47,216 nt of DNA from CAZWKX01 sp964614095 (lineage in GTDB: Bacteria; Actinomycetota; Acidimicrobiia; Spongiisociales; UBA11373): the NCBI GenBank assembly GCA_964614095.1, contig CAZTJO010000016.1, forward strand, positions 1 through 47,216, in the 5' to 3' direction. Under the pieces are notes generated by a model. The model was not told the origin of the DNA, made no database searches, and worked only from the letters and a program-made list of their open reading frames with translations. The position numbers and the translations under genes are program-made. Positions 5,893-14,691 of this stretch are shown here, piece after piece; within the stretch, counting starts at the first letter, position 1, and every line of letters starts with the position of its first letter.

Positions 5893-7247
5893 GCCAGCAG
5901 CGTCACTTTGTCGTCATCGGCAGCGGGCCGGCCGGCAACACTGCCGCCACCATCGCTGCCGCCGGGGGCGCCCAGGTCACCTTGATCGAAAACGACGTGG
6001 TCGGCGGTGCCGCCCATCTTCTCGACTGCATCCCTTCAAAGGCTTTGGTGGCCAGCTCGATGCGCCTGGCCAACGTACGCGCCAGCGGGCATTTGGGCCT
6101 CGCCGATCTGGGTGACCTGAGGATCGATATGGCACGGCTCGCCGAGCGCCGCGAAGCCATCAGCACTCGTTTGGTCTCCGGTCTCACCGGGCTGTTGGAG
6201 TCGCGGGGCGTAAACATCGTGCTTGGCCGGGGCCGTCTCACCGATGCGGGTACCGCAGCTGCGGAAACGAGGGAGGGCACCGTCGCGTTGCCCTTCGACG
6301 TGGCCCTTCTCGCCACCGGCTCGGTGCCACGAGTTCCCGAGTGGGCGCAGGTCGACGGTGAGAGGGTGCTGACCACCAGGCATGCCTATCGGCTGCCCGA
6401 GCTTCCGGACCACCTCGTGGTGATCGGGTCGGGGGTCAGTGGAGTCGAGCTGACTCACATCTTCTCGAGCCTGGGGTCCCGGGTCACCCTGTTGGTGAGC
6501 CGACAGCAGGTGCTCCCCCACCGCGACCCGGAGGTGACTGCGGTGCTGGAGGAAGACTTCCTGAGGCGTGGCGTTGTGCTTTTCAAGGGCGCCCGTGCCG
6601 ATGCGGCCCATGCCGACGGGGACGGCGCCGTGGTCCACACCGAGGATGGGCGGGTAGTGCGGGGTTCGCATGTGCTTCTGGCCGTCGGGCTGGTGCCGAA
6701 CACGGCCGGATTGGGCCTCGACGCCGCCGGGGTGCAGACCGACGGCACCTTTGTGGTCGTCGACGAATTCCAGCGCACCAGCGTGCCCACCATCTACGCC
6801 GCCGGCGACATAACCGGCCAGCTTCCCCTCTCGTCGGTGGCGGCGGCACAGGGCCGGGTGGTGGGGCGTCATGCGGTCGGGCTTGCCGTCGAGCCGGTCG
6901 ACCTGCGCCGGGCAGCTCAGGCCATCTTCACCGAGCCCGAAATCGCTTCCGTCGGCCTCGAAGAGATCGATGCCGCGACAGAGGGGCGCAAGGTCCGGAT
7001 CACCAAGGTTCCGTTCGCCGCCAATCCCCGGTCGCTGATTCAGGCGAATCCGCGCGGGTTTGTGAAGGTGATCAGTGATCCGGCCACACGGGTGGTGCTC
7101 GGCGGCACCATCGTGGGCCACCTTGCCAGCGAGCTGATCGGGATTCTGGCGCTGGCGGTCCAGGGTGGCCTGCGCACCGAGGTTCTGGTGAGCACCCTCA
7201 TGGTGCACCCGTCGCTGGCGGAAAGCGTCGCCGAGGCCGCCGATTAG
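5889..7247 (+). CDS. lpdA: NAD(P)H-quinone-reductase-like flavoprotein of the LpdA type
   Basis: A 452-residue pyridine nucleotide-disulfide oxidoreductase with the FAD motif VVIGSGPAGNTAA (residues 8-20), a second NAD(P)H motif (VVIGSGVSGVE) and a C-terminal dimerisation domain. The redox site reads GGAAHLLDCIPSKAL: Cys47 is present but the partner Cys is replaced by Ala42. The His440/Glu445 pair (VHPSLAES) is kept. M. tuberculosis LpdA (Rv3303c) likewise lacks a lipoamide dehydrogenase disulfide and acts on quinones, so that assignment is preferred to true E3. It overlaps the mutase remnant by four bases and its 3' end overlaps the convergent gene by four. Confidence 0.85.
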   Translation: MSQQRHFVVIGSGPAGNTAATIAAAGGAQVTLIENDVVGGAAHLLDCIPSKALVASSMRLANVRASGHLGLADLGDLRIDMARLAERREAISTRLVSGLTGLLESRGVNIVLGRGRLTDAGTAAAETREGTVALPFDVALLATGSVPRVPEWAQVDGERVLTTRHAYRLPELPDHLVVIGSGVSGVELTHIFSSLGSRVTLLVSRQQVLPHRDPEVTAVLEEDFLRRGVVLFKGARADAAHADGDGAVVHTEDGRVVRGSHVLLAVGLVPNTAGLGLDAAGVQTDGTFVVVDEFQRTSVPTIYAAGDITGQLPLSSVAAAQGRVVGRHAVGLAVEPVDLRRAAQAIFTEPEIASVGLEEIDAATEGRKVRITKVPFAANPRSLIQANPRGFVKVISDPATRVVLGGTIVGHLASELIGILALAVQGGLRTEVLVSTLMVHPSLAESVAEAAD

Positions 7248-8599
7248 CCGCGGGCCCGGCGCGACAGATTCAGCCGGTCGATCAGCTCTTCGATGATGCC
7301 GGTGAGGCTGGGACTGCCGATCTCCTCCAGGTCGTAGTGCACTCTGGTGTGCGGCTTGTCGAACTGCACCACGCGGGCCAGGTCTATGGGCGTTCCCACC
7401 ACAATCACGTCGGCATCGGTGGCGGCGATGGTCTTCTGCAGGTCGCTCAGCTGCTTGTCGCTGTATCCCATCGCCGGCAGCACCGCGCCGACGTTGGGAT
7501 AGGCGGCGAAGGTGTCGGCGATGGTTCCCACCGCAAATGGCCTGGGGTCGACGATGACAGCGGCTCCGAACCGTCTCGCCGCCACCACTCCGGCACCGAT
7601 CTCCATCTCCCCGTGGGTCAGGGTGGGCCCGTCTTCGATGACCAGGACACGTTTGCCGGTCACCATGCCGGGATCGTCGATATGCACCGCGGAAGCAGCT
7701 TCGACGATCTTCGCCGTCGGATTGACCTGAGCCACGCCGGCGCGCACCTCCGCCACGCCGTGGGGAGGGGCGCTGTCGATCTTGTTGATCACCACCACGT
7801 CGGCGGTTCGCAGGTTCACCTCACCGGGGTAGTAGCGCAGCCCGTGACCGGCTCGGTGGGGGTCGGCGACGGTGATCTGGAGATCGGGCGCGATAAACGA
7901 GAAGTCATTGTTGCCGCCGTCCCAGATGATCACGTCGCATCCGGCGGGGTCTGCCTCGGCGGCACGCAGGATCATCTCGTAGTCGACGCCGGCGTAGACG
8001 ACGTTGCCACGCACGATGTGGGGCTCGTACTCCTCCATCTCCTCGATGGTGCAGTTGTGCCGCTCGAGATCGGCAAGTGCGGCGAAACGCTGCATCCGCT
8101 GCGCGGCCAGGTCGCCGTAGGGCATGGGATGACGGATGGCGACCACGGCGAGGTCGTGTTCCATCAGGATCTCGATGACCCGGCGCGATGTCTGGCTCTT
8201 GCCGCTTCCGGTGCGCACGGCACACACGGCGATGACCGGCTTGCTGCTCTTCAGCTGCGTGTCGGCGGGGCCCGGGAGGGTAAAGGAGGCGCCGGCCGCC
8301 TGGACGATGGCAGCCACACCCATGACGTGGTCGTAGGACACGTCGCTGTAGGAGAACACACATTCGTCGACCTCGAGTTCCTTGATGAGGCCGGGCAGGT
8401 CTAGCTGATCGAGGATGGGGATTCCGTCCGGATAGCGCTCACCGGCGAGTTCCGGCGGATAGCGCCTTCGGTCGATGTCTGGAATCTGCGTCGCGGTGAA
8501 GGCGACGACCTCGTAGCCGATGTCGTCCCGGTAGCGGGTATTGAAGTTGTGAAAATCACGCCCGGCGGCGCCGATGATGATCAGCTTCCGCGGTGTCAT
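7244..8599 (-). CDS. Cyclic 2,3-diphosphoglycerate synthetase family protein
   Basis: A 451-residue cytoplasmic protein resembling archaeal CpgS (cyclic 2,3-bisphosphoglycerate synthetase) over its whole length. It begins KLIIIGAAGRDFHNFN, continues with SSKPVIAVCAVRTGSGKSQT, whose GSGKS is a P-loop, then VVAIRHPMPYGDL, WDGGNNDFSF, VVINKIDSA and VIEDGPTLTHGEM. In methanogens the enzyme makes the thermoprotectant cDPG from 2,3-DPG and ATP; in bacteria the family's role is not established. ATG 8599 is chosen because AAAGAGG precedes it and the protein starts like its relatives; longer frames run into cydC. It follows cydC after a 157-bp gap containing an 8-bp hairpin and a G/C-rich repeat, so it may be its own transcription unit. 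Confidence 0.8.
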   Translation of the reverse strand: MTPRKLIIIGAAGRDFHNFNTRYRDDIGYEVVAFTATQIPDIDRRRYPPELAGERYPDGIPILDQLDLPGLIKELEVDECVFSYSDVSYDHVMGVAAIVQAAGASFTLPGPADTQLKSSKPVIAVCAVRTGSGKSQTSRRVIEILMEHDLAVVAIRHPMPYGDLAAQRMQRFAALADLERHNCTIEEMEEYEPHIVRGNVVYAGVDYEMILRAAEADPAGCDVIIWDGGNNDFSFIAPDLQITVADPHRAGHGLRYYPGEVNLRTADVVVINKIDSAPPHGVAEVRAGVAQVNPTAKIVEAASAVHIDDPGMVTGKRVLVIEDGPTLTHGEMEIGAGVVAARRFGAAVIVDPRPFAVGTIADTFAAYPNVGAVLPAMGYSDKQLSDLQKTIAATDADVIVVGTPIDLARVVQFDKPHTRVHYDLEEIGSPSLTGIIEELIDRLNLSRRARG

Positions 8600-8633
8600 C
8601 CTTGCCTCTTTCCTGGCCGGTGCCGCCGACATA

Positions 8634-8653
8634 AGCCGGTCGTGTGACCGGCT
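8634..8653. other. Perfect 8-bp hairpin in the cydC leader gap
   Basis: AGCCGGTC (8634-8641) pairs with GACCGGCT (8646-8653) across a GTGT loop, 35 bases upstream of the CpgS-like start. There is no U tract, so it may be an operator or a structured leader and not a terminator. Confidence 0.35.
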
Positions 8654-8756
8654 CGGTATCGGAACGTGGCGCTTACCCCAAACTATCGGCCTCGGCGAGC
8701 CTATGTCTACCGGCGGAGCGGCGGCGACCGCCGCCGCCAGGTCGGGCGCCCCGTTG

Positions 8757-10466
8757 CTAGACGTTGCTCCGAGCCCGGTGGAAGGCGGCATACCGCCCGG
8801 CACGATCGAGGAGGGCGGCGTGGGTGCCGCGCTCGACCACACGGCCGTTGTCCAGCACCAGGATTTCGTCCATTCTCTCCAGGCCCACGGGGCTGTGCGT
8901 GATCAGAAGCAGGGCACGGGTGCCATCGGCATCGAGAATGTTCTGCAGCACGGCTGCGGCCGTGGCGGTATCGAGGCCGGCGGTGGGCTCATCCAGCACG
9001 AGTACGGAGAACGGAGCCAGCAGAGCCCGAGCCAGCGAGATACGGCGCCGCTCGCCGCCGGAGACCTGGGCGGCGGCCACCGGTGTGTCCAGGCGCGCGG
9101 GTAGAGATTTCACCCATGAGGTGAGCCGGGTGGCGGCGAGGGCAGCCTCGATCTCGGCGGCGCCGGCGTCGGGACGGCCCAGTAGAAGATTGGATCCCAG
9201 AGTGCCCGGCAGAAGATGGGCCTCCTCGCCGGCCAGTCCGACGATTCGGCGCACGTCTTCGGCCCGCAGGCGCCGGGCGTCCACACCGCCGATCCGGTAG
9301 GTGCCGTCGTCGATCTCCTGCAGGCGAAGAAGGGCTCGGGCCACCGTCGACTTGCCGGCGCCGCTTTCGCCCACGAGGGCCACCTTGCTCCCGGGCGTGA
9401 GGTCAAGATCTACGTCGTAGAGCGCCCAGGGCCCCGACACGAAGTGGCGGAGCCGGATCCTCTCGAGATGCACACTCGAGTCATCGGGTGGGGGAAGCGG
9501 CTCGGACGGCTCGGCAATCGGCGGCGGCGCCCTCTCGAGGTCATGGAATCGGCGGGCGGCGTCGATGCCCGATTCGAGCCCGGCGAGACCGGAGGGGAGG
9601 AGAGCGACCGGCTCGAAGGCGGCCAGCACGAGGAGGGTGAGGGCTCCCAGCAACACGGGGTTCATGGCGCCGCGCCACGCCGCATCGATCCCGATACGCA
9701 GCACGAGCCACACGGTGATGCCGGTTCCGAGGCTGACGAGAGCCGACCCGAGCCCGGTCACCCAAGCCGCCCGTCGGAAGAGCCGGGTGAGATGGGAATC
9801 GGCCTCGTCGGCCCGGGCGAGCAGTGATTCCGCCTGCCCGAAGGCGATTGCTTCCCGGGCCCCTTCGGCGATATCCACTACGGCAACGGCGAGAGCAGCC
9901 CGAAGCGGGGCCAGGCCTCGTCCGTGAGTACCGGCCGCCGCCACAGTGACGAGCCCTGCCGTAGCAGCGGTCACGGCAGCGGCGGCAAGGAAGGTGGCCC
10001 CGGCGGCAGGGAGCATAAAGGCAGCGGCTGCGGCGGCGCCGACGAGGGTTAGGGCCGTCACCGGCAGCGGAAGCACGGCACGAATTAGCGCGGACTGGAG
10101 TTCCTCGAGGTCGTCGGTGACCCGGCTGAGTAGATCGCCGGCTCTCTCGCCGCCGAGCCCGACCGGCGAAAGACGTTCGATGGCGCCGAAGGCCCGAGTC
10201 CGAAGGCGGGCGACAAGATGAAGGGCGGCATTGTGGGAGGAGAGACGCTCCAAGTACCGGAGGGCGGCCCGGGAGATGCCGAAGAAGCGGACTCCGACGA
10301 TGGCCACGGTCAGCTCGAGGATTGGTGGGTGCAGATCGGCTCGGACCACCAGGTAGGCGCCGGTGGCGAGCAGGCCGATGCCGGCGGCGACCGTGCCCGT
10401 GCCGGCAACAGCGGCGGCGGCTAGTCGGCCCCACACTCCGCGCAGGAGCGAGAGGAAGCCCTTCAC
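8757..10466 (-). CDS. cydC: ABC exporter subunit CydC (cytochrome bd assembly)
   Basis: A 569-residue half-transporter: an N-terminal six-helix ABC exporter domain (RFFGISRAALRYLERLSSHN is typical of CydC) and a C-terminal nucleotide-binding domain with Walker A GESGAGKST, signature VSGGERRRISLARAL and Walker B VLVLDEPTAGLD. CydC pairs with CydD; the E. coli complex exports cysteine and glutathione and is needed for heme insertion into cytochrome bd. The GTG start at 10466 overlaps the cydD stop (GTGA), so the two are translationally coupled. It is the last gene of the cydABDC operon. Confidence 0.92.
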   Translation of the reverse strand: MKGFLSLLRGVWGRLAAAAVAGTGTVAAGIGLLATGAYLVVRADLHPPILELTVAIVGVRFFGISRAALRYLERLSSHNAALHLVARLRTRAFGAIERLSPVGLGGERAGDLLSRVTDDLEELQSALIRAVLPLPVTALTLVGAAAAAAFMLPAAGATFLAAAAVTAATAGLVTVAAAGTHGRGLAPLRAALAVAVVDIAEGAREAIAFGQAESLLARADEADSHLTRLFRRAAWVTGLGSALVSLGTGITVWLVLRIGIDAAWRGAMNPVLLGALTLLVLAAFEPVALLPSGLAGLESGIDAARRFHDLERAPPPIAEPSEPLPPPDDSSVHLERIRLRHFVSGPWALYDVDLDLTPGSKVALVGESGAGKSTVARALLRLQEIDDGTYRIGGVDARRLRAEDVRRIVGLAGEEAHLLPGTLGSNLLLGRPDAGAAEIEAALAATRLTSWVKSLPARLDTPVAAAQVSGGERRRISLARALLAPFSVLVLDEPTAGLDTATAAAVLQNILDADGTRALLLITHSPVGLERMDEILVLDNGRVVERGTHAALLDRAGRYAAFHRARSNV

Positions 10467-12112
10467 GGTGCCACCGCCCTGCCATCTACCAGGCGGAGCA
10501 CCCGATCGGCCCGGGCTGCGACCGCAGGGCGATGCGCCACCGCGACGATGGTGCAGCTGGCGCGTCGGACGTCGAGAGCATCGAGCACGGCGATTTCGGT
10601 GATCGGATCGAGGTGTGCGGTCACCTCGTCCAGCAAGAGGAGAGGCGCACGGCGCACAAAGGCGCGGGCCAGGGCGATCCGCGCCCTCTCTCCGGCCGAG
10701 AACCGCGTTCCCAGCTCGCCGACGTCGGTGTTGATGCCTGCGGGCAGGTCCTGGACAAAACCGGCGGCGGCCGCCTCCAGCGCTGCTTTCACCTCGTCGT
10801 CGCTTGCCTCCGTCCTGCCGAAACGCACGTTGTCGGCGATGCTGCCGGAGAATAGGTGCGGTTCTTGGGGAACCCAGGCCATCAAACGGCGGAGCGCGGC
10901 CGGGTTGATGTCGTCGATGGTGACGCCACCGATTCTAAGGTCCCCACGGTCCCGGGCGACAAGCCCGAGGATCAGGGCGAGCATCGTGCTTTTGCCCGAC
11001 CCGGTGGGCCCGGCCACCGCCAGGTACTCCCCGGTATTGATCCGCAGGGAAGCGCCGTCGAGTGTCGGGTTGCGGCCGGTGAAGGAGACGGAGACATCCT
11101 CAAATACGATGGGGACGGGCTCGAATGGCGCGGCCGTTCCCACTGGCCGGATCGGCGGTGTTTCTGCTTCGATTGCATCGAGGAGATGGGATGCCGCGGC
11201 GACCCCTTCGGCGGCGGCATGGAATTCGGCGGCAACCCGGCGCAGAGGCAGATAGGCCTCCGGAGCGAGGATGAGTACGGCGAGCGCGGCCTCAAGGCCA
11301 AGCCCGCCGCCGAGCACCCGCAGGCCGACGGCTACGGCGACAACGGCCACCGACATAGTGGCCGCCAATTCGAGGGCCAAGGCCGAGACGAAGGCGATGC
11401 GGAGCGTGCCCATAGTCTCGTGTCGGTGCCGTTCGGCGAGCCCGGCAAAGAGGGCCATCTGCTCGCGGCTGCGGCCGAAGATCTTGAGAGTGGGGAGGGC
11501 GCGTACGGCGTCCACAAAGCCGGCGCTCAACTCGGTGAACGCCTGCCAGCGGCGGGCGACCCGGGTTCGGGTGGCTGCGCCGATGAGTGCGGCGAAGACG
11601 GGGATGAGGGGAAGGGTGACCAGCACGATGAAACCGGCCCATGGGTCTTGGGGGAACATGCAGCCGACCACGGCGGCCGGGGCAACGGCGGCAAGGATGA
11701 GGGCCGGGACGAAGCGCCCGAAGTAGGTCTGCAGCGCCTCAATCCCTCGTCCGGCCCCGGCTGCCACGGCTCCGGCGCTCTGCGGGCTGGTGAGGGCTCG
11801 GCGCAGCGAGGCCCGTCTCAGGGCCGACTGGACACCGGCGCCACTGCGGTGGGCCACGACCTCCGTGCTCCAGGCGACAAGGGCGCGACCCGCGGCCACC
11901 GCCAGCAAGAGATCGAGATCGGGAGTCAGATCAGCGAGGCCGCTGCCGTGGAACGAGGCGGCGATGATGTGGGCCAGTAGGAATGCCTGGGCGATGGTGA
12001 GAGCGGTGGCTCCCAACCCGAGCGCCACCGCCGCGGCCAAGCTGCTCGGGGAAGGGCCGAATTGCAGCAGGCGGCGGTCGATCGGACGCCGGGGGCCGGC
12101 GGGCGGCTTCAC
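10463..12112 (-). CDS. cydD: ABC exporter subunit CydD (cytochrome bd assembly)
   Basis: A 549-residue half-transporter with an exporter membrane domain (helices from about residue 22) and an ATPase domain: Walker A GPTGSGKST, the CydD-type signature FSAGERARIALARAF, and LLLLDEVTAHLD. The start is taken as GTG 12112, whose last two bases begin the cydB stop (GTGA overlap), giving MKPPAGPRRPIDRRLLQFG. The open frame extends much further upstream, but that extension is antisense-like shadow of cydB. It forms the heterodimer with CydC. Confidence 0.92.
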   Translation of the reverse strand: MKPPAGPRRPIDRRLLQFGPSPSSLAAAVALGLGATALTIAQAFLLAHIIAASFHGSGLADLTPDLDLLLAVAAGRALVAWSTEVVAHRSGAGVQSALRRASLRRALTSPQSAGAVAAGAGRGIEALQTYFGRFVPALILAAVAPAAVVGCMFPQDPWAGFIVLVTLPLIPVFAALIGAATRTRVARRWQAFTELSAGFVDAVRALPTLKIFGRSREQMALFAGLAERHRHETMGTLRIAFVSALALELAATMSVAVVAVAVGLRVLGGGLGLEAALAVLILAPEAYLPLRRVAAEFHAAAEGVAAASHLLDAIEAETPPIRPVGTAAPFEPVPIVFEDVSVSFTGRNPTLDGASLRINTGEYLAVAGPTGSGKSTMLALILGLVARDRGDLRIGGVTIDDINPAALRRLMAWVPQEPHLFSGSIADNVRFGRTEASDDEVKAALEAAAAGFVQDLPAGINTDVGELGTRFSAGERARIALARAFVRRAPLLLLDEVTAHLDPITEIAVLDALDVRRASCTIVAVAHRPAVAARADRVLRLVDGRAVAP

Positions 12113-13182
12113 GCCGCGTCGGGGGCGGAGAGGCTCTCCCTGCTGATCCGCCTCCTGAACACCCAGTAGGACCAGGCTTGATACCCGAGAACTATCGGGA
12201 AGAAGGCCAGCACCAGCCACGACATGAGCCGGAGGGTGGTTGTGGTCGAGGAGGCGTTGTAGATGTCGAGGGAGTAGGCGGGGTCGAGGCTCGACGGCAT
12301 CACCCTGGGGTAGAGGGTGACAAAGATCGTGACCACGGCGAGGACGATGGCAAACCCGGTGGTCACAAAGGTCCAGCCCCAGCGGCGTCGTCGGGCCAGC
12401 ACAACACAGAGCCCGGCGGCGGCGACGGCGGCGACGGCAAAGCCCAGAACCGCGCCGGAGGGCAGAAGATCGGCCCGTGCCGGCTCCAATAGAGCCTCCG
12501 TGCTGCCCCTGACAACATTGAACCTGTCGGCCCACGTCCAGGCGAGGAAGGCGGCGATCAGTATTGCCGCCGGCGCGGCCAGGCCGGTGGCGTAGCGCTG
12601 GGCCCGCTCGGTGATCTTGCCTTTGGTCTTCAGTGCGACGAACACCGCTCCGTGCAGGGTGAACAGCACCAGAGTCATGATTCCGCCGAGCAGCGCGTAG
12701 GGATTGAGCAGATCCAGTAGGTTGCCTGCATACTCGGCGCCGTCGCCGATGGGTACGCCGCGCACGATATTGGCAAAGGCAACGCCCCAGAGGAAGGCGG
12801 GCAGGGTGCTGCCGAAAAAGATGGCCCGGTCCCACCAGGCGCGCCAGCCGAGCCGCTTGTCCTTGGCCCGGAACTCAAGGGCGACACCGCGCAGGATGAG
12901 GGCGACGAGGATAAGGAACAGGGGCAGGTAGAAGCCGCTGAACAGGGTGGCGTACCACTCGGGGAAGGCGGCAAAGGTGGCGCCGCCGGCCAGGATGAGC
13001 CATACCTCGTTGCCGTCCCAGAGTGGCCCGATGGTGCTGACGAGCACCCGCCGGTCGAGGTCGTCCTTGCCGATCAGAGGTAGCAGGATCCCCACCCCAA
13101 AGTCGAATCCTTCCAGGAAGAAATACCCGATCCAGAGGACGGCAATGATCAGGAACCACAGGGTGTTGAGGTCGCAGCTGAT
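12109..13182 (-). CDS. cydB: Cytochrome bd quinol oxidase subunit II
   Basis: A 357-residue membrane subunit that partners CydA in the high-affinity bd oxidase. The N-terminus reads DLNTLWFLIIAVLWIGYFF followed by LEGFDFGVGILLP, the family's first helix and signature. No ATG, GTG or TTG lies near this start. The first conventional codon, GTG 13095, would delete the first helix. An ATC codon at 13182-13180 sits seven bases after a GGAGGAGGAGG ribosome-binding site and aligns with the usual initiator, so an AUC start is proposed. The cydA stop is 15 bases upstream. A sequence error in the start codon is the alternative. Confidence 0.9.
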   Translation of the reverse strand: MSCDLNTLWFLIIAVLWIGYFFLEGFDFGVGILLPLIGKDDLDRRVLVSTIGPLWDGNEVWLILAGGATFAAFPEWYATLFSGFYLPLFLILVALILRGVALEFRAKDKRLGWRAWWDRAIFFGSTLPAFLWGVAFANIVRGVPIGDGAEYAGNLLDLLNPYALLGGIMTLVLFTLHGAVFVALKTKGKITERAQRYATGLAAPAAILIAAFLAWTWADRFNVVRGSTEALLEPARADLLPSGAVLGFAVAAVAAAGLCVVLARRRRWGWTFVTTGFAIVLAVVTIFVTLYPRVMPSSLDPAYSLDIYNASSTTTTLRLMSWLVLAFFPIVLGYQAWSYWVFRRRISRESLSAPDAA

Positions 13183-13197
13183 TTTGCCCTCCTCCTC

Positions 13198-14592
13198 CTA
13201 GTAGGCCAGAGCGGCGCCGACCTCGTCGGGCGTGGATTCGTCGGTGGCTCCGGCCTTGGCGTATCTCGACATGAGGTAGATGTCCACCACGGCAAGCACC
13301 CCGTAGAGCACGGTGAACCCAAGAAGGGTGAAGAGCACGGTGGCACCGCCGACGGACGGCGATACCGATTCCTCGACCCGCAGCAGGCCCTGCACCGCCC
13401 AGGGCTGGCGTCCGATCTCGGTGACGATCCAGCCGAGGAGGTTGGCCGCTAAGGGCAGGCCCAGCGACCATAAGGCGATTCTGTGGAACCAGCGGACTTC
13501 GCCGAGTCGTCGCCTCCACAGGAAATAGGTGCCCAGGGCTCCGATAGCCACAAGGGCCGTGCCGGCAACAACCATGAGCCGGAACGACCAGTAGATCACG
13601 GTCACGGGTGGGATGTAGTCGGCATCTGCGCCGTAACGATCGGCGTATTGCTTCTGGTACTCGGCCTGGATGTCGTTGATGCCTCTGACCTCGGCGTCGA
13701 GCGAGTTTGTGGCCAAGAAGCTGAGCAGGCGGGGCACCTTGATGTCAAAGCTGTTCTGTCCCCCGCCTTCGTCGATGAAGGCGACCACGGAGAAGGCGGC
13801 GGGTTGCTCCGTCTCCCAGAGGGCTTCGGTTGCGGCCAGCTTCATCGGCTGCTTTTCGGCGGTGATCTGGCCCTGGAAGTGGCCGCTGACGGCAACCCCG
13901 ACCGCGGTCGCCAGAGCGACGACGGACGCCAGTCCCGCCGAGGCCCGGAAGACCGATTCCTGATTACGGCGCAGCAGGTGCCACGAGCTGATCGCAAGCA
14001 TGAGGATGGCCGCGGTGAGCACCGCAGCCAGGATGGTGTGGAAGAAGTGGGCCCAGGCGACGGGGTTGGAAACGACATCGAGGAACGAGGCCAGCTCGGC
14101 ACGGCCCGTCTCTGCGTTGATCGTGTAGCCGACCGGATTGTGCATCCAGGCGTTTGCCACCAGGATCCAGAAGGCCGAGATCATCGTGCCTATCGAGACC
14201 ATCCAGGCGGCAAACAGGTGTTGCCGAGCCGAGAGGCGCTTCCAGCCGAAGATCCACAGGCCCAAGAACGTGGACTCGAGGAAAAAGGCGAGCAGGCCCT
14301 CGAGCGCCAGCGGCGCGCCGAAGATGTCGCCGACGTAGCGGGAGTACGCGGACCAGTTCATGCCGAACTGGAACTCCTGCACGATTCCGGTGACGACGCC
14401 GATGGCGAAGTTGATCAAGAAGAGCTTGCCCCAGAACTTGGTGGCACGCAGGTACTTGCGGTCCCCGGTGCGCACCCAACAGGTCTCGAGAACGGCGACA
14501 AAGAGGGCGAGGCCGATGGTGAGAGGCACAAAGAGGAAGTGGTACACGGTGGTGATCCCAAACTGCCACCGAGCCACGATCAGGGGATCCAT
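13198..14592 (-). CDS. cydA: Cytochrome bd quinol oxidase subunit I
   Basis: A 464-residue membrane subunit carrying the quinol site and hemes b558, b595 and d. MDPLIVARWQFGITTVYHF includes the heme-ligand His18; AHFFHTI near residue 186 holds the second conserved His; the quinol loop shows GQITAEKQPMKLAATEALWE; and GRQPW lies near residue 395. The Q-loop is of the short type. ATG 14592 is preferred because GGGAG lies 10 bases upstream; GTG 14601 is possible. First gene of cydA-cydB-cydD-cydC, giving a low-oxygen or stress-time terminal oxidase. Confidence 0.95.
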   Translation of the reverse strand: MDPLIVARWQFGITTVYHFLFVPLTIGLALFVAVLETCWVRTGDRKYLRATKFWGKLFLINFAIGVVTGIVQEFQFGMNWSAYSRYVGDIFGAPLALEGLLAFFLESTFLGLWIFGWKRLSARQHLFAAWMVSIGTMISAFWILVANAWMHNPVGYTINAETGRAELASFLDVVSNPVAWAHFFHTILAAVLTAAILMLAISSWHLLRRNQESVFRASAGLASVVALATAVGVAVSGHFQGQITAEKQPMKLAATEALWETEQPAAFSVVAFIDEGGGQNSFDIKVPRLLSFLATNSLDAEVRGINDIQAEYQKQYADRYGADADYIPPVTVIYWSFRLMVVAGTALVAIGALGTYFLWRRRLGEVRWFHRIALWSLGLPLAANLLGWIVTEIGRQPWAVQGLLRVEESVSPSVGGATVLFTLLGFTVLYGVLAVVDIYLMSRYAKAGATDESTPDEVGAALAY

Positions 14593-14691
14593 TGGGCCCA
14601 CTCCCGGTCTGCTTGGGCGTACAGGCTATTCGGAGATGAGCGACAAGGCACGCCGAAGTGAGGGGAAGATCTTCGTTGTGCCGGACGGTGG

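Noticed and set aside
8600..8842. Longer N-terminus for the CpgS-like protein
   Set aside because: It overlaps cydC and has no similarity to the family; ATG 8599 has a ribosome-binding site.
12113..12835. 790-codon version of cydD
   Set aside because: The extra N-terminal part is a shadow of cydB; the GTGA overlap gives a normal-length protein.
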